64,000 nt of DNA from an uncultured Lachnospiraceae bacterium (GTDB lineage Bacteria; Bacillota; Clostridia; Lachnospirales; Lachnospiraceae): NCBI GenBank assembly GCA_910586355.1, contig CAJUHJ010000006.1, forward strand, positions 1 to 64,000, given 5' to 3'. The notes beneath the pieces were generated by a model that saw only the letters and a program-made list of their open reading frames with translations, was not told the DNA's origin and searched no databases. Made by a program: the position numbers and the translations under genes. Every line of letters begins with the position of its first letter. The first letter of the stretch is position 1. Below are positions 41,427 through 49,599 of this stretch, one piece after another.

Positions 41427-43790
41427 ATGAGAAAAAGATGGAAACGCGCTGCGGCATGGCTGCTTATTGGGATACTTATGATTGGGGCGTATGGCTGCGG
41501 CAATGGTGGAAATGATAATCAGGGTTTTGGTCAAAACAGTCTGGATTCAACGGAAGAAGGAGATATGGCAGTAGCAAAAGGGCGTTATGTAGAAGCGTTA
41601 AAAGAGACGCCGGAGGGAGTAAGCGCTATTGAAGATATGGTAAGGCTGGGCGATGGAAGCGTGGCGTTTCTCAATCCGGCTTCGGGGGACTTGCATATAT
41701 CAAAAGACAACGGAGATACTTGGGAGACAAAAGAAGTTCCGGTTCTGGCTTCTGTGATTTCAGTGGAAACGAATGAAGTTACAAGCATGGCAATTGCACC
41801 GGACGGTGGCATTTTTTTCTCTTATGTCGAATGGGGCAGCGAGCAGGGAGATAAGGTGACGGAATTTTATCATTACATTGATAAAGATGGAAATGATTCT
41901 GAAATTACATTAACGGATGCGACGGGAAGTTATAATTTTTATCTTTCACAAGCAAAGTTTACAGGAGAACGGCAGCTGACTGGTTTTATGAATGGAGGTA
42001 TGGCATATCAGATTGATTTGGAAACAAAGACGATAACGCCAATGGATTTGCCGGACACTGTAAGCGTTGGTGAAGTAACGACAAGCGGCCTAGAGAAAAT
42101 GTTTGCGGCAGGCGATTATATTATGTCAAAAGAATGGCTTTTTCAGGTTTCAACACAGACAGCAGTAGACGATACTGTGCTTTGTGATTATATCAAAGAG
42201 GCTTCGCAGGGTGGACATTCTATTGCAGCTTGTTTTGACAGTTCGGATAATACCATGTATGTTGCGGCGGCAGACGGCCTTTATGGTCATGTGATTGGCG
42301 GCAGCATTATGGAGAAACTGATAGATGGAGAGATGTCGAATCTTGGCGACCCTACAAAAAATGTTGTTTCTGTTTTAAAAAATGAAGATAACAGTTTTTT
42401 AATGGCTTATGATGATGGTGAAATTGATTTGTATACGTTTGACAAAGATGTGCCTGCTGTGCCGACAAAACAGATTACGGTTTATAGTTTAAACCAGAAT
42501 ATTTTAGTCAGTAAAGCAGTCAGTATGTTCCGTAAGAGCCATCCTGAAGTATTTGTCAAACAGGAAGTTGGTATATCAGGTGATTATGGCATAACAGAAG
42601 AAGATGCTATCCGCAATTTGAATACCAAACTGTTGGCTGGCGAAGGGCCGGATATTCTGCTTTTAGATCATATGCCAATGGATTCTTATATTGAAAAGAA
42701 TATGCTTGCAGATTTAGAGGAAATAGTTGGCGGGCTTGAACAGGAAAATAATTTCTTTACGAATATTTTGCGCGCATATCAGACAGACAAAGGATTATAT
42801 GCGGTTCCGTTCCGTTATCAAATTCCTGTTTTGGTCGGGCAAAAGGGAAAAATTGAATCGGGACAGGGAATGACATCATTTGCAAAGACAGTGAAGAAGG
42901 CAAGAGAAGAGCTGCCAAATGCAGATACTGTAATGGGCACTTATACGGCAGAGGAATTGTTAAAGCGCTTGTATATGGTTGGTTCAGACTCTTTGTTGTA
43001 TTTGAGCGGCAAAGACGGCGTAGATCCAGAAAAAAAACTGGATAAAGAAGCAATTAAAACCTATTTGGAGCAGGCAAATGAAATTTATCAGGCAGAACAA
43101 AAAAATATAACGGATGAAAAGCTTCAAAGTCATTTAGAGAGTATCACATGGCAGGAAGAGAATGGTATGTTGGAAAATGTGGAAAACCTTCGGATTGATG
43201 TGGGTGGTATATTTGAGGCGCTAACGGGCAACCAGTCGTATGTTTTAGGAAAACTAAGCGGTATGACTGATCTCCAGCTGTCCTTAGGGAGCCCGGACGG
43301 ACAGGAGGAAAAAGGTTTGGACTATGAAATTTTTTCCAGTCCGGAAGGGAAATTGTTTGTGCCAAATGGAATTGTTGGAATGAATGAAAAAACGAAAGAA
43401 AAAGAACTTGCGGTTTCTTTTATCAAAGAACTATTGGGCATAGAGGTGCAGAAAGCGGATTTGGACAATGGATTTCCGGTCAATGCGGATGCTTTTGATA
43501 AGTTTACGGAAACGTTACATCCGGATGCTTCATATGGATTTTCCGCTGCAGTTATATCTGAGGATGGCCAGGGGAGCGAACCGGTTCATTTTTCTGCAAA
43601 GTGGCCGGGAGAAGAAGCAATTGCGAAACTGAAAAAACAGATTGGAGAACTTACCATACCAACGCTTTCTGACGGCGTGGTTTATTCGGCAGTGTTAGAA
43701 AATGGCATCAAAGTACTAGAAGGGAACATGAGTGTCGATGAAGGATGTGATGCGATTGTTCAAAAAATTGAAATCTATCTGGCAGAATAG
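41427..43790 (+). CDS. solute-binding lipoprotein with N-terminal propeller-like domain
   Basis: Surface lipoprotein (787 aa) of a sugar-type ABC importer. Lipobox-type end AYGC with Cys 24. Residues about 50-345 look like a beta-propeller or sialidase-type fold with an Asp-box (SKDNGDTW) and repeated blades (GGSVAFLNP, DSSDNTMYVAAADGLYG); residues about 350-785 are a family-1 extracellular binding protein (QITVYSLNQN, AGEGPDILLLDHMPMD, LYAVPFRYQIP). Ordinary members have about 420-450 aa, so the propeller is an added domain. ATG 41427 is 8 bases after AAAGGAGG, better than 41421. It is first of a four-gene operon. Confidence 0.85.
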   Translation: MRKRWKRAAAWLLIGILMIGAYGCGNGGNDNQGFGQNSLDSTEEGDMAVAKGRYVEALKETPEGVSAIEDMVRLGDGSVAFLNPASGDLHISKDNGDTWETKEVPVLASVISVETNEVTSMAIAPDGGIFFSYVEWGSEQGDKVTEFYHYIDKDGNDSEITLTDATGSYNFYLSQAKFTGERQLTGFMNGGMAYQIDLETKTITPMDLPDTVSVGEVTTSGLEKMFAAGDYIMSKEWLFQVSTQTAVDDTVLCDYIKEASQGGHSIAACFDSSDNTMYVAAADGLYGHVIGGSIMEKLIDGEMSNLGDPTKNVVSVLKNEDNSFLMAYDDGEIDLYTFDKDVPAVPTKQITVYSLNQNILVSKAVSMFRKSHPEVFVKQEVGISGDYGITEEDAIRNLNTKLLAGEGPDILLLDHMPMDSYIEKNMLADLEEIVGGLEQENNFFTNILRAYQTDKGLYAVPFRYQIPVLVGQKGKIESGQGMTSFAKTVKKAREELPNADTVMGTYTAEELLKRLYMVGSDSLLYLSGKDGVDPEKKLDKEAIKTYLEQANEIYQAEQKNITDEKLQSHLESITWQEENGMLENVENLRIDVGGIFEALTGNQSYVLGKLSGMTDLQLSLGSPDGQEEKGLDYEIFSSPEGKLFVPNGIVGMNEKTKEKELAVSFIKELLGIEVQKADLDNGFPVNADAFDKFTETLHPDASYGFSAAVISEDGQGSEPVHFSAKWPGEEAIAKLKKQIGELTIPTLSDGVVYSAVLENGIKVLEGNMSVDEGCDAIVQKIEIYLAE

Positions 43791-44589
43791 ATGGTGGTTT
43801 TTAATGCCAAGCGTTTTTGGGGTCGCGTTGTTTGTTTTGATTCCATTTGGCTGGGTAGTTTTCACATCATTTTCAAAAGGGCTTTTAAATTATAAAACGG
43901 TTTTAACTAACGAGGCATTTTTGCTTGCAGTTAAAAATACGTTGATGTTTACAGGGGTTGGAATTCCGCTTTTATTGTTATTTTCGTTTGTAGCAGCGCT
44001 TGGGATTTATAAAAGTAAGTATATGCGTTTTCTAAAATCGGTGTATTTGCTGCCTATGGCAGTACCAACTGCCGTTGTTGTACTGATTTGGAAGGTTTTT
44101 TTTCATAAGGCGGGAATTGGTAATCAGATACTGGAAGTGTTTCAGGTAAAACCAGTCGACTGGCTGGCAGGCAACGCTGCCTTTTGGGTCTTGGTAATTA
44201 GTTATATTTGGAAAAACATGGGTTATACCATTGTGCTGTGGATTGCCGGAATGGCGGCAATCCCAGAAGCAGTTACAGAGGCGGCAAAGGTAGACGGAGC
44301 GAGTGAATGGCAAAATTTGTGGTATATGATTCTTCCTCAGTTAAAACCAGTATTCTATACGATTACGATGTTGTCATTTTTGAATTCATTTAAAGTGTTT
44401 CGGGAGGCATATCTGGTGGCGGGATCTTATCCGCAGAGAAGTATGTATCTTTTACAGCATTTGTTTAATAATTGGTTTACAGATTTAGAAATAGATAAAA
44501 TGTCGTCTGCCGCCGTATTACTTGCCGTATTTTTTGCTTTGTGTTCCTTGACGCTGAGAAATATGTGGGAAAAGGAGGAAGTTTCATAA
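43750..44589 (+). CDS. sugar-type ABC transporter permease (MalF/UgpA family)
   Basis: Membrane permease (279 aa) with six predicted helices and the EAA loop AAIPEAVTEAAKVDGASEWQ near 175-194 that docks the ATPase. The family imports oligosaccharides or glycerol phosphates. AAGGA stands 4 bases before ATG 43750; a start at 43732 is possible, and either overlaps the binding-protein gene (about 40-60 bases), showing tight coupling. It pairs with the MalG-type permease directly downstream. No ATPase gene is in the operon. Confidence 0.88.
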   Translation: MRLFKKLKSIWQNRWWFLMPSVFGVALFVLIPFGWVVFTSFSKGLLNYKTVLTNEAFLLAVKNTLMFTGVGIPLLLLFSFVAALGIYKSKYMRFLKSVYLLPMAVPTAVVVLIWKVFFHKAGIGNQILEVFQVKPVDWLAGNAAFWVLVISYIWKNMGYTIVLWIAGMAAIPEAVTEAAKVDGASEWQNLWYMILPQLKPVFYTITMLSFLNSFKVFREAYLVAGSYPQRSMYLLQHLFNNWFTDLEIDKMSSAAVLLAVFFALCSLTLRNMWEKEEVS

Positions 44590-45429
44590 ATGCGTATGAA
44601 AATATTTCGGATGATTCTATTTGCAGTTGGATTTGTTTTCTGCCTTCCGGTTCTTGCTGTGATTTTGGGGTCGTTGAAAAGCAGCCGGGAATTGATGACT
44701 ACCCTTTCGGCAGTAATTGGAGGTTCAGGTGAAAAAATTCACTGGCATTTGCTGCCGCTTTATCCTACATTGAAGCATTTTATAAAACTGCTGTTTTACA
44801 CACCTGAGTTTTTGTCGGTGTTTTGGAATTCAATGAAGATTGTCGTTTGTATTTTGTTTGGGCAATTGTTTGTGGCGATTCCGGCGGCATGGGGATTTGC
44901 AAAGTTTTCGTTTCGTGGTAAAAATGCATTGTTTCTTGTTTATGTTATTTTGATGTTAATGCCGTTTGGCGTTATGATGCTGCCCTCATATCTTGTATTG
45001 AACCAGATACATCTGATGAATACGCATTGGGCGGTTATCCTTCCGGCTGCTTTTTCGACATTTCCAGTATTTATCATGTACCGGGGGTTTTGTGCGATTC
45101 CAAAAGATTTATATGAAGCGGCAAAAATTGATGGAGCAGGCGAGTGGCAGATTTTCTTTACAATTGGGATTCCGCTCGGATCGCCAGGTATTTTATCAGC
45201 GTTGGCGTTGGGTTTTTTGGAATATTGGAATATGGTGGAACAGCCGTTAGCATTTTTGTCAGACCCGTCGCTTTGGCCCCTTTCTCTGTATCTGCCGGAA
45301 GTCAATCTGGTAAAAGCCGGGATGGCGCTTTCTGCTTCTGTAATTACATTGCTTCCAGCGGTGTTTGTATTTTTTATGGGGCAGGATTATTTGGAGCAGG
45401 GAATTGTGTCTTCGGGTATGAAGGAATAG
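44590..45429 (+). CDS. sugar-type ABC transporter permease (MalG/UgpE family)
   Basis: Second permease (279 aa), six helices, with the EAA loop CAIPKDLYEAAKIDGAGEWQ near 177-196. The ATG directly follows the stop of the first permease, and AAAGGAGG lies inside that gene's end. Together the two subunits form the membrane channel for the upstream lipoprotein. The driving ATPase must be encoded elsewhere, as with the shared MsmK ATPase of many Firmicutes (family knowledge; not shown here). Confidence 0.88.
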   Translation: MRMKIFRMILFAVGFVFCLPVLAVILGSLKSSRELMTTLSAVIGGSGEKIHWHLLPLYPTLKHFIKLLFYTPEFLSVFWNSMKIVVCILFGQLFVAIPAAWGFAKFSFRGKNALFLVYVILMLMPFGVMMLPSYLVLNQIHLMNTHWAVILPAAFSTFPVFIMYRGFCAIPKDLYEAAKIDGAGEWQIFFTIGIPLGSPGILSALALGFLEYWNMVEQPLAFLSDPSLWPLSLYLPEVNLVKAGMALSASVITLLPAVFVFFMGQDYLEQGIVSSGMKE

Positions 45430-45455
45430 TCTGTATTGGAAATAAGGAGTAGAAA

Positions 45456-46895
45456 ATGAGGAAATATAAGGAGCGTGCAGTAAAGTATTTTGCAGTTTTT
45501 CTTTTGTTTATGCTGATATGTACAATTGTTTCCAGAGGAATTTATGCCTGGCAAATGCCAAAGGTAGTGACGGGGACAATTGAGGCGCATACGTTGTCAC
45601 GCAAGATTACAGCGGATGGCGTCGTTATTACAAAGGAAGAAGTTCCCATTGTAGTGGAAGCTGGGATTCTGGTTGAAAAAGTCTGTGTGGTGGAAGGACA
45701 GAAGGTGGAAGCCGGAGATTTGCTGATGCAGCTTCAAGTATCGGATTTGGAAGAACGGATGCGACAGATGGATTTGCAGCTTCAAGCGGAAGAGGCAAAG
45801 CTTGCGGAATTAAATGCCAGCGGTACAGCTGCGTTGAATCGGGCAAATCAAGATTTAAAAGATGTGTCAGACAGTGCAGCCGGTACGGTGGGGCAGGCAG
45901 ACAGCGCATATAAAGCGGCTTGCGCCAGAAGAGACGCGTTTCCTTCAGAAGAGCAGTATAGAGAAAATGCGTATCAAAAAGACGCGGAATATCAGAAACT
46001 ATGGAAAGCGGCAAAAAAGAAAAATGCTCAAAAAAAAGAGAAGGAGGCATTTGAATTTTATAAAAAAAGTTTAGATGCAGTTTTAGCGGAAAGTTATGCA
46101 AAGGAAAAGCAGGAACTTGACGCCGATGTGTCAGAAAAAGAACGGGCTTTGGGTGAAGCAAATACAAATCGGGACAGCGCGGTGAAACAGGCGCAGAGAG
46201 ATTTGGAAGATGCAAAAAATAACGGCGGCAGCGGTACAAAGCTGGAACAGCAGAATCAAATTGAGATTTTGAAGAAACAGCGGTCAGGGATTTTGGCGCT
46301 CCGTCAGGCGGAAGGGAAAGTGTTATGTAATATATCAGGATACGTCGGCAGAATTTTAGTGCGGGCAGGCGAGCGTACAGCGGACACTTCCGCTTTGGTA
46401 TTAAGCGACGCTGCGGGAGAAAAATTGTTTCAGGCAATTTTGCCTCAGGAAGAAAAGTCCTATATCTCAGCAGGAGATAAGGTTAGCCTTTCGTTTCCAA
46501 AAGGAGCAAAACAGGTGAGCGGCGTGGAAGTTGAAGCGGTGGGCGAACTGGAAGACGGCAGCTGTCAGGTGACATGTAAGATTTCCAATGCAGATATTGT
46601 TATTGGCGAGTTGGGAAAAATGGAGATAATAAAGGAAATTGGACGATATGCCTGTACGATCCCAAAAGATGCGTTGTTTAGCGACGGCGGGACGGATTAT
46701 GTGCTGGTAATAGAAGAGCAGGAAACGATACTTGGCACAGAGCTGACAGCCAGACGGCGGAAAGTAAAAATTATGGATCAGGATGATGAATACGTAGCTC
46801 TGGAAAACGATTCGCTTACAGATGAAGAACTGTTTGTGTCGGATACAGATAAAGAAATACAAGATGGAACCCGGGTGCGACTGCGGGAAGAATAA
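45456..46895 (+). CDS. HlyD-like membrane fusion/adaptor protein
   Basis: A 479-residue protein with an N-terminal membrane anchor (about 9-32), a biotinyl-lipoyl-like half (VPIVVEAGILVEKVCVVEGQ, KVEAGDLLMQL near 75-95), a long coiled coil (about 95-280, rich in Glu/Lys/Gln), then the second lipoyl half (GKVLCNISGYVGRILVRAGE) and a beta-barrel region. This is the order in HlyD/MacA adaptors, which link inner-membrane exporters to the outside; Gram-positive members join ABC exporters. AAGGAG precedes the ATG, 26 bases after the permease stop. Its place at the end of an importer-type operon is odd. Confidence 0.82.
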   Translation: MRKYKERAVKYFAVFLLFMLICTIVSRGIYAWQMPKVVTGTIEAHTLSRKITADGVVITKEEVPIVVEAGILVEKVCVVEGQKVEAGDLLMQLQVSDLEERMRQMDLQLQAEEAKLAELNASGTAALNRANQDLKDVSDSAAGTVGQADSAYKAACARRDAFPSEEQYRENAYQKDAEYQKLWKAAKKKNAQKKEKEAFEFYKKSLDAVLAESYAKEKQELDADVSEKERALGEANTNRDSAVKQAQRDLEDAKNNGGSGTKLEQQNQIEILKKQRSGILALRQAEGKVLCNISGYVGRILVRAGERTADTSALVLSDAAGEKLFQAILPQEEKSYISAGDKVSLSFPKGAKQVSGVEVEAVGELEDGSCQVTCKISNADIVIGELGKMEIIKEIGRYACTIPKDALFSDGGTDYVLVIEEQETILGTELTARRRKVKIMDQDDEYVALENDSLTDEELFVSDTDKEIQDGTRVRLREE

Positions 46896-46909
46896 TATCA
46901 AGTTCTCAA

Positions 46910-47176
46910 TTATAATGGAAGTAATTCATTTTGTTTCAGAACTTCAATGATTGTTTCCGTTTGATCCGAAAGAATATGAAGTTCCCGTTTCATGTCACGT
47001 TCCATAATTTTCATATCGAGCTGTAAGTTGTCTATTTTTTTTTCTGAACGGTCTTGCTTATACTCTAACCGGTCAAGGCGGTCGAAGACTGGTTTTAATT
47101 TTTGGTCAAACTTTTGGTCAAACTTTTGGTCGAATAAATCTCCGATTAATATTAAATCTTCTTTCGTTAAAGCCAT
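46910..47176 (-). CDS. small coiled-coil protein with DQKF repeats
   Basis: An 88-residue, highly charged protein beginning MALTKEDLILIGDLFDQ, then DQKF three times, PVFDRLDRLEYKQDRSEKKI and a long helix with heptad spacing. It has no signal or membrane segment. Similar small MALTKEDL... coiled-coil proteins are frequent in Lachnospiraceae and have no known function. ATG 47176 has AAAGGAG upstream; the longer frame is not needed. It runs towards the HlyD-like gene with only 14 bases between stops. Confidence 0.7.
   Translation of the reverse strand: MALTKEDLILIGDLFDQKFDQKFDQKLKPVFDRLDRLEYKQDRSEKKIDNLQLDMKIMERDMKRELHILSDQTETIIEVLKQNELLPL
47098..47135. repeat. three tandem 12-base repeats in the coiled-coil gene
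   Basis: The unit CTTTTGGTCAAA (plus strand) recurs with a 12-base period and encodes DQKF each time; the last copy has one change. In-frame slippage would add or remove four residues. Confidence 0.75.
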
Positions 47177-47328
47177 ATAGATTACACTCCTTTCATTTAA
47201 TTGAGAAAAATATATCATACTTAAATTAGGATGTCTATAAGGTAAAGGTGATTTTATAATTAATTTATGGCTATAAACTTTAAAACAGAATATGAACCTG
47301 GTTTGTTATGGCACTTTTTCGATATTAG

Positions 47329-47358
47329 TTTACAAAGATATAGAATATATGCTACAAT
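47329..47358 (+). promoter_or_regulatory. promoter for the chemoreceptor gene
   Basis: TTTACA (47329-47334), 18-base spacer, TACAAT (47353-47358) with an upstream TGC, then GCAGGAGGA and the ATG at 47404. Confidence 0.5.
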
Positions 47359-47403
47359 ACAAAGGACTAATGATTTAGTAGTTATAGCAGGAGGAACAGT
47401 CGA

Positions 47404-49086
47404 ATGAAGAAGGCGGTAAATCAGTCAATTTTAACTTTTATTTTAAACGGAATTTCAATTCTGGCATTGTTGTTTATGGGGTATTCTCTCGTATCTTATG
47501 GCAAAGTAAACAGCCAGTTGAATGCGGCGAGCAAGGAGCGGTATGACTTGACTTATAATGCGAACCGGTTTATGGATGGTTCGGCATATTTGACAAATGA
47601 GGTAAGGGCGTTTGCTGCTACCGGGAGCCAGGAACATTATGATAATTATTGGAATGAAATTAATAACTTAAAAAATCGTGATATAGGCGTTGCGGCTATG
47701 CAGGAAATTGGAATTACAAAAGAAGAACAGGGCATGATTGAAGAAATGTCCGAGCTTTCAAATTCACTGGTTCCGTTAGAAGAACAGGCGATGGAAAATG
47801 TACAGGCAGGCGATAGTGAAAGCGCTATTCTATACGTATATGGAGAGGTTTACAATGAATCTATCGCTAAAATCAATGATTTGAAAAATCAGTTTTTAGA
47901 GAAGCTGGACGCCAGAACGCTTAGCCAGGTAGAAACATTACAGAACAAGACAGATTTAATCCAGAAAGAAATTATATTTGCGCTTGCGTTGGTGGCAGTT
48001 CTCCAGCTTTTCAATATGCTTTATACAAGATTTAAGATTCTGCATCCGGCGATTGTAGTAAAGAATCAGATGGGAGAAATTGCAGAAGGAAATCTTTCAG
48101 CTGCATTTTCTTTGCAGCCGGACACCTCTGAAATTGGGAGGTTAGTATCTTCCATACATGAGACAAAGAAAGAACTGAAAAAATACATTAATGATATTGA
48201 CCAGAAATTAGCAGAGATGGCAAAAGGAAATATGGATTTGTCTATTGACATTGATTATAGAGGTGAGTTTTTGCCAATTCAAAATGCGCTGTCTCAAATT
48301 TTAGACGCGTTAAATCAGGCGTTATTTCAAATTAACAGTACAGCAGGCCGGGTGTCTATGCAGTCAGAACGTATGACAAGCGCGGCACAGACGCTTTCAA
48401 ATGGGGTTGTTTCCCAGGCATCAGCTGTGGAGGAACTGTCTGCAAGCATTAAAGATATATCGGTTCAGCTAGACAGTACGTCAGAAGATGCAAGTATTGC
48501 CAGAGACGCTTCTGTGCAGGCTATGAAACAGCTTCAGATTAGTAGTGAAAAGATGACGGCTTTGACAGAGGCAATTGGAGATATTTCAGAGTCTTCCAAC
48601 AAAATTGGAGGAATTATCAAGACAATTGAAGATATTTCTTTTCAGACCAATATCCTTGCTTTGAATGCTTCGGTAGAAGCGGCACGTGCGGGTGAAGCCG
48701 GAAAAGGATTTGCAGTTGTCGCGGGAGAAGTTCAGAATTTGGCAAATAAAAGCGCGGTATCGGCGCAGGATATTACAGACTTAATTGAAAAATCAATTAA
48801 ACAAGTTGAGTATGGCACAGCGCTTTCAATGGATACGACAGAAGCGCTTACAGGAGTGGTGTCAAGTGCAAAGGTAGCTTCTGAAAAAATTGATAAGATT
48901 GCAGATTCTGCCCTTCAGCAGTCACATTCTCTTCAGCAGTTAAAACTCGGTATGGAGCAGATTTCAGATGTTGTTCAGACAAATGCTTCTACCGCACAAG
49001 AATCGGTGTCATCTGCAAATGAACTGTATCGGCAGGCGGAAGAATTAAAAGTTGCTGTCCAGCAGTTCAAATTAAGGCGTTCTTAA
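47404..49086 (+). CDS. methyl-accepting chemotaxis protein
   Basis: Transmembrane receptor (560 aa). The first helix is at about 9-30, an extracytoplasmic four-helix-bundle sensor spans about 31-185 and a second helix about 187-208; a HAMP-like stretch follows (HPAIVVKNQMGEIAEGNL). The signalling domain (about 290-560) has the hairpin tip region FQTNILALNASVEAARAGEAGKGFAVVAGEV near 400-430 in two blocks, which binds CheA/CheW. No other chemotaxis or flagellar gene is in the window. A terminator follows, so it is monocistronic. The ligand is unknown. Confidence 0.92.
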   Translation: MKKAVNQSILTFILNGISILALLFMGYSLVSYGKVNSQLNAASKERYDLTYNANRFMDGSAYLTNEVRAFAATGSQEHYDNYWNEINNLKNRDIGVAAMQEIGITKEEQGMIEEMSELSNSLVPLEEQAMENVQAGDSESAILYVYGEVYNESIAKINDLKNQFLEKLDARTLSQVETLQNKTDLIQKEIIFALALVAVLQLFNMLYTRFKILHPAIVVKNQMGEIAEGNLSAAFSLQPDTSEIGRLVSSIHETKKELKKYINDIDQKLAEMAKGNMDLSIDIDYRGEFLPIQNALSQILDALNQALFQINSTAGRVSMQSERMTSAAQTLSNGVVSQASAVEELSASIKDISVQLDSTSEDASIARDASVQAMKQLQISSEKMTALTEAIGDISESSNKIGGIIKTIEDISFQTNILALNASVEAARAGEAGKGFAVVAGEVQNLANKSAVSAQDITDLIEKSIKQVEYGTALSMDTTEALTGVVSSAKVASEKIDKIADSALQQSHSLQQLKLGMEQISDVVQTNASTAQESVSSANELYRQAEELKVAVQQFKLRRS

Positions 49087-49117
49087 AATTTATTTATAAA
49101 TTTGTAATGCTTATTTG

Positions 49118-49148
49118 GCCGCCAGTGGTTTCACTGGTGGCATTTTTT
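49118..49148 (+). terminator. intrinsic terminator after the chemoreceptor
   Basis: Ten-base stem (GCCGCCAGTG with CACTGGTGGC, one wobble), 4-base loop, then TTTTTT. Confidence 0.88.
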
Positions 49149-49165
49149 GTAAATAGGCATATTGT

Positions 49166-49303
49166 TTGCCGCTGGGGACATTTGGCATAGGAACTGTTTT
49201 TGCGGCGTTGTTTATAGCAGTATTTTTGTATCTGTTATTCCGTCCATACAAAGAAAACGGAACATACAGGACAAATATTCATTTTTGGGAAAAAGCGAAA
49301 TAG
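49166..49303 (+). pseudogene. FeoB C-terminal remnant
   Basis: In the frame ending TAG at 49301-49303 the translation contains FGIGTVFAALFIAVFLYLLF then RPYKENGTYR, which closely resembles the last transmembrane helix and tail of FeoB ferrous-iron transporters of Lachnospiraceae. An in-frame stop lies just upstream and there is no GTPase or core membrane domain before it, only the chemoreceptor terminator. The FeoB-associated Cys-rich gene follows 11 bases later, which supports a deleted feoB. Confidence 0.6.
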
Positions 49304-49314
49304 GAGGGTGTAGT

Positions 49315-49446
49315 ATGGGAACATTTATCGTTTTGTGTATTGTTGTATGTTGTGCAGGACTTGCAGCCCGCAGTGTATTTTTTGGAAAAAAGAATGGGAA
49401 ATCTTCCTGCGGCGGTGATTGCGGACGTTGTAAGGGATGTCATTAG
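49315..49446 (+). CDS. FeoB-associated Cys-rich membrane protein
   Basis: A 43-residue protein with one membrane helix (FIVLCIVVCCAGLAARSVFF, about 4-23) and a Cys-rich tail SCGGDCGRCKGCH. This is the small family that typically follows feoB in clostridia and may handle iron at the transporter. AGGAGGG lies 7 bases before ATG 49315; a longer frame from 49162 overlaps the FeoB remnant in another phase and is rejected. Here its usual partner survives only as a fragment, so the gene may be a relic. Confidence 0.75.
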   Translation: MGTFIVLCIVVCCAGLAARSVFFGKKNGKSSCGGDCGRCKGCH

Positions 49447-49453
49447 AAGATGA

Positions 49454-49537
49454 AAAGGATACCAATATGCCATTCGGCAGTATTAAGGAAACCCTAAAGG
49501 ATACCAATATGCCATTCGGCAGTATTAAGGAAACCTT
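49454..49537 (+). repeat. two-copy 42-base tandem direct repeat
   Basis: Copies at 49454-49495 and 49496-49537 differ only near their ends. Each contains a small hairpin (AATATGCC-ATTC-GGCAGTATT), and the second ends in TTAAGG-AAA-CCTTAA. It lies between the Cys-rich gene and the CPBP promoter. Confidence 0.85.
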
Positions 49538-49550
49538 AAGATTCAGTTCG

Positions 49551-49579
49551 TTGCGTGGCGGGTGAGCTTGTGCTATAAT
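49551..49579 (+). promoter_or_regulatory. promoter for the CPBP/ABC-2 operon
   Basis: TTGCGT (49551-49556), 17-base spacer, TATAAT (49574-49579), just after the tandem repeat. Confidence 0.55.
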
Positions 49580-49599
49580 CTACATGGTTTAAAGGGGGG

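Noticed and set aside
45628..46437. Minus-strand open frame of 269 codons opposite the HlyD-like gene
   Set aside because: Pro/Leu/Arg-rich with no domain or ribosome site; it mirrors a well-supported coding region and is a shadow frame.
49162..49446. 94-codon frame containing the Cys-rich protein
   Set aside because: The upstream half overlaps the FeoB remnant out of phase; the ribosome site and family start point to 49315.
49454..49537. CRISPR array
   Set aside because: Only two directly abutting copies with no spacers and no cas genes.
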